From NCBI RefSeq assembly GCF_001854865.1, contig NZ_MDDW01000001.1, forward strand, positions 78,442 to 85,561: a stretch of DNA of 7,120 nt, written 5' to 3'. Below, piece by piece: positions 5,288-7,120 of this stretch (its first letter is position 1; each line of letters begins with the position of its first letter). The translations under genes were made by a program, and so were the position numbers. This stretch comes from Rhizobium sp. LCM 4573. Lineage in GTDB: Bacteria > Pseudomonadota > Alphaproteobacteria > Rhizobiales > Rhizobiaceae. The notes under the pieces were generated by a model. The model was not told the origin of the DNA and did no database searches. It saw only the letters and a program-made list of their open reading frames with translations.

Positions 5288-6532
5288 ATGGCCGAAATTG
5301 CACAGGAAGCTGGTTTTCTGAAAAACCAGAAGCTGAGACAGGCTCTTCTGCAGCACAAAGCCCTCTCGGCGAAAGGTTTTTCGGAACGCCTTTTCGGCCT
5401 GCTGTTCTCGGGACTGGTTTACCCGCAGATCTGGGAAGACCCCGAAGTGGACATGGCGGCCATGGAGCTCGGGAAAGAGCACAGGATCGTCACCATCGCC
5501 TCGGGCGGCTGCAACATGCTCGCCTACCTGTCCTGCGGACCGCAGAAGATCGATGTGGTCGATCTCAATCCCCACCATGTTGCCCTGAACCGGCTGAAAC
5601 TCGCCGCCTTCCGGCACATGCCAGCTCATTCCGACGTCGTCCGCTTCCTCGCAGAAGAAGGTCGCGAGACCAACAGCAAGGGTTACGATGCCTTCATCGC
5701 CCCTCATCTCGATGCTGCGACCCGCGCCTATTGGGAGAAGCGCACGCTATCCGGCCGCAGGGTCGAGGTCTTCGATCGCAACATCTACAGGACCGGCCTG
5801 CTCGGCCGTTTCATCGGCACAGGCCACCTGATCGCCCGGCTGCACGGCATCGACCTGACCGAGATGGCCAAGGCTCGCTCATTGCGCGAACAGCGCCAGT
5901 TTTTCGACGACCGCGTCGCTCCGCTCTTCGACAAGCCGCTCATCCGCTGGATAACAAGCCGCAAGAGCTCGCTTTTCGGCCTCGGCATTCCGCCGCAGCA
6001 ATATGACGAACTGGCAAGCCTCGCGGGAGACGGATCTATCGCACCCGTACTGCGCCAAAGGCTGGAAAAGCTCGCCTGCCATTTTCCGCTGCGCGAAAAC
6101 TACTTTGCCTGGCAGGCATTCGCTCGCCGCTATCCCACGGCCGGGGAAGGCGTACTGCCATCCTACCTGCAGGCGGAGAACTACGAGGCGATCCGCGACA
6201 ATGTCGACCGGGTCACGGTTCATCACGCAAGCTTCACCGAGCTGCTTGCGGCCAAGTCCGCGGTCTCCGTCGATCGCTACGTTCTGCTCGATGCACAGGA
6301 TTGGATGACGGACCCGCAGCTCAACGACCTCTGGTCGGAAATCACCCGCACCGCCGCGCCGGGCGCCCGCGTGATCTTCCGCACCGCCGCCGAAAAGAGC
6401 GTCATCGACGACCGCGTCTCCGAAACAATCCGCAACCAGTGGACCTATCTCGAAGATCGCTCCCACGAACTGAACCTAAGGGACCGCTCCGCTATCTATG
6501 GCGGCTTTCACATCTATGCGAGGAATGGCTGA
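5288..6532 (+). CDS. btaA: S-adenosylmethionine:diacylglycerol 3-amino-3-carboxypropyl transferase
   Basis: This 414-residue protein belongs to the BtaA family (DUF3419). It is expected to transfer the 3-amino-3-carboxypropyl group of S-adenosylmethionine to diacylglycerol, giving diacylglyceryl-homoserine, the first step of DGTS betaine-lipid synthesis at the inner membrane. Visible family features are an N-terminal FSGLVYPQIWEDPEVD block (40-55), a glycine-rich AdoMet loop TIASGGCN (69-76), an acidic strand end VDLNPHH (91-97), and a C-terminal LLDAQDWM block (333-340) followed by GARVIFRTA (359-367). Length is that of the family, with no truncation. The ATG at 5288 has only a weak ribosome binding site (GAGGCGGGA region, 5272-5280). 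The gene is co-oriented with and overlaps btaB by one base, so the two form an operon. A candidate Pho box (5222-5239) fits induction on phosphate starvation, when cells replace phospholipids with this phosphorus-free lipid. Confidence 0.93.
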   Translation: MAEIAQEAGFLKNQKLRQALLQHKALSAKGFSERLFGLLFSGLVYPQIWEDPEVDMAAMELGKEHRIVTIASGGCNMLAYLSCGPQKIDVVDLNPHHVALNRLKLAAFRHMPAHSDVVRFLAEEGRETNSKGYDAFIAPHLDAATRAYWEKRTLSGRRVEVFDRNIYRTGLLGRFIGTGHLIARLHGIDLTEMAKARSLREQRQFFDDRVAPLFDKPLIRWITSRKSSLFGLGIPPQQYDELASLAGDGSIAPVLRQRLEKLACHFPLRENYFAWQAFARRYPTAGEGVLPSYLQAENYEAIRDNVDRVTVHHASFTELLAAKSAVSVDRYVLLDAQDWMTDPQLNDLWSEITRTAAPGARVIFRTAAEKSVIDDRVSETIRNQWTYLEDRSHELNLRDRSAIYGGFHIYARNG

Positions 6533-7120
6533 TGACGGTGGATATGGCGAGCGATCCCCTCTCCGGCAATCATGCCGAGCGCATGGACCGGATGTATCGC
6601 TACCAGCGGCATATCTACGATCTCACCCGCAAATATTACCTCTTCGGCCGCGACCAGGCGATCGCCGGTCTCCGGATGCCGACTGGAGGAACGCTTCTCG
6701 AAGTCGGCTGCGGCACCGGCAGGAACCTCTTGCTTGCCCATCGGCTCTATCCGGCAGCGACCCTCTACGGTCTCGATATTTCCTCCGAAATGCTGGAAAG
6801 CGCCCGTGCCAATTTCCGCCATAAGACGGAGAAGCCCACCTTCCGCGTGGCCGATGCGACCGCATTCAGGCCGGAAGAGTTCGGCGTGGCGGGTTTCGAT
6901 CGTATTCTGATCTCCTACGCTCTCTCGATGATTCCGGACTGGGAAAAGGCGGTGGATGCGGCGCTTGCCGCGCTTGGGCCGAGCGGTTCGCTGCATATCG
7001 TCGATTTCGGCCAGCAGGAGCATCTGCCGGGCTGGTTCGGCCGCCTGCTGAGGACCTGGCTTACCCGCTTCCACGTCACGCCCCGCCCCAATCTGCACGA
7101 AGTGTTGGAAAGCCGCCTTG
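6532..7120 (+). CDS. btaB: diacylglyceryl-homoserine N-methyltransferase, N-terminal part (cut by right edge)
   Basis: The frame from the ATG at 6532 is open for 196 codons to the right edge and has no stop in the window. It is a class I AdoMet-dependent methyltransferase: motif I is LLEVGCGTGRN (55-65), the acidic residue after strand 2 is Asp82 in GLDIS, motif II-like VADAT lies at 106-110, and the strand-4 region is FDRILISYALSMIP (122-135). Directly following btaA, it matches BtaB, which methylates the amino group of diacylglyceryl-homoserine three times to give diacylglyceryl-N,N,N-trimethylhomoserine. The start shares its A with the btaA stop (TGATG), and GAGG (6520-6523) inside btaA lies eight bases ahead, so translation is probably coupled. 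Most of the protein is present; characterised BtaB proteins are only slightly longer, so only a short C-terminal piece should be missing. Identity rests on both the methyltransferase motifs and the operon context. Confidence 0.9.
   Translation, partial: MTVDMASDPLSGNHAERMDRMYRYQRHIYDLTRKYYLFGRDQAIAGLRMPTGGTLLEVGCGTGRNLLLAHRLYPAATLYGLDISSEMLESARANFRHKTEKPTFRVADATAFRPEEFGVAGFDRILISYALSMIPDWEKAVDAALAALGPSGSLHIVDFGQQEHLPGWFGRLLRTWLTRFHVTPRPNLHEVLESRL

Noticed and set aside
5879..6466. 195-codon minus-strand open frame
   Set aside because: It is antisense to btaA, whose family motifs are clear across the same stretch.
6514..7098. 194-codon minus-strand open frame
   Set aside because: It is antisense to btaB, which has clear methyltransferase motifs and a coupled start.
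1..7120. CRISPR arrays, tRNA or rRNA genes, insertion sequences, phage or toxin-antitoxin genes
   Set aside because: I looked for regular direct repeats, cloverleaf-like sequence, transposase or integrase motifs and small gene pairs and found none.

Overview
The window is chromosomal DNA from a GC-rich alphaproteobacterium. It looks like a member of the Rhizobiaceae (Sinorhizobium/Rhizobium/Agrobacterium type). The grounds are the codon use, a PPi-type phosphofructokinase, rhizobial-type DjlA and SLT lipoprotein sequences, and a btaA-btaB betaine-lipid pair. This assignment is inference from protein character, not from a database match. No tRNA, rRNA, CRISPR array, insertion sequence or phage gene is visible, and no gene stands out as recently transferred.

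Layout from left to right. (1) 1-401, minus strand: the N-terminal part of a DjlA-like TerB/J-domain co-chaperone, whose 3' end lies beyond the left edge. (2) 402-770: a 369-base divergent intergenic region with a plausible promoter for the djlA-like gene, a small hairpin ahead of pfp, and a cryptic 56-codon frame without a normal start. (3) 771-1982: pfp, diphosphate-dependent phosphofructokinase. It is followed after 47 bases by a divergent LysE-family membrane protein (2030-2665) and after another 100 bases by an SLT-type lytic transglycosylase lipoprotein (2766-3770). (4) 3774-5120, minus strand: a membrane-anchored serine hydrolase of the class C beta-lactamase/penicillin-binding fold. 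Its stop codon lies three bases from that of the transglycosylase gene. (5) 5121-5287: a 167-base divergent promoter region that holds a candidate Pho box. (6) 5288-6532 and 6532 to the right edge: btaA and btaB, sharing one base (TGATG). They encode the two enzymes that make the phosphorus-free betaine lipid DGTS from diacylglycerol and S-adenosylmethionine.

Functionally the best-defined unit is btaAB. BtaA builds diacylglyceryl-homoserine and BtaB methylates its nitrogen three times, which lets the cell replace phospholipids under phosphate starvation. PFP links phosphorus economy to central carbon metabolism only in the loose sense that it uses PPi rather than ATP. I see no evidence that it is co-regulated with btaAB. 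The transglycosylase and the serine hydrolase are envelope proteins of unknown precise substrate.

I do not see a convincing undescribed multi-gene system here. The observations most worth checking are the candidate Pho box, the shared btaA/serine-hydrolase promoter region, the three-base tail-to-tail gene junction, the ambiguous start of the lipoprotein gene, and the contents of the 402-770 gap.
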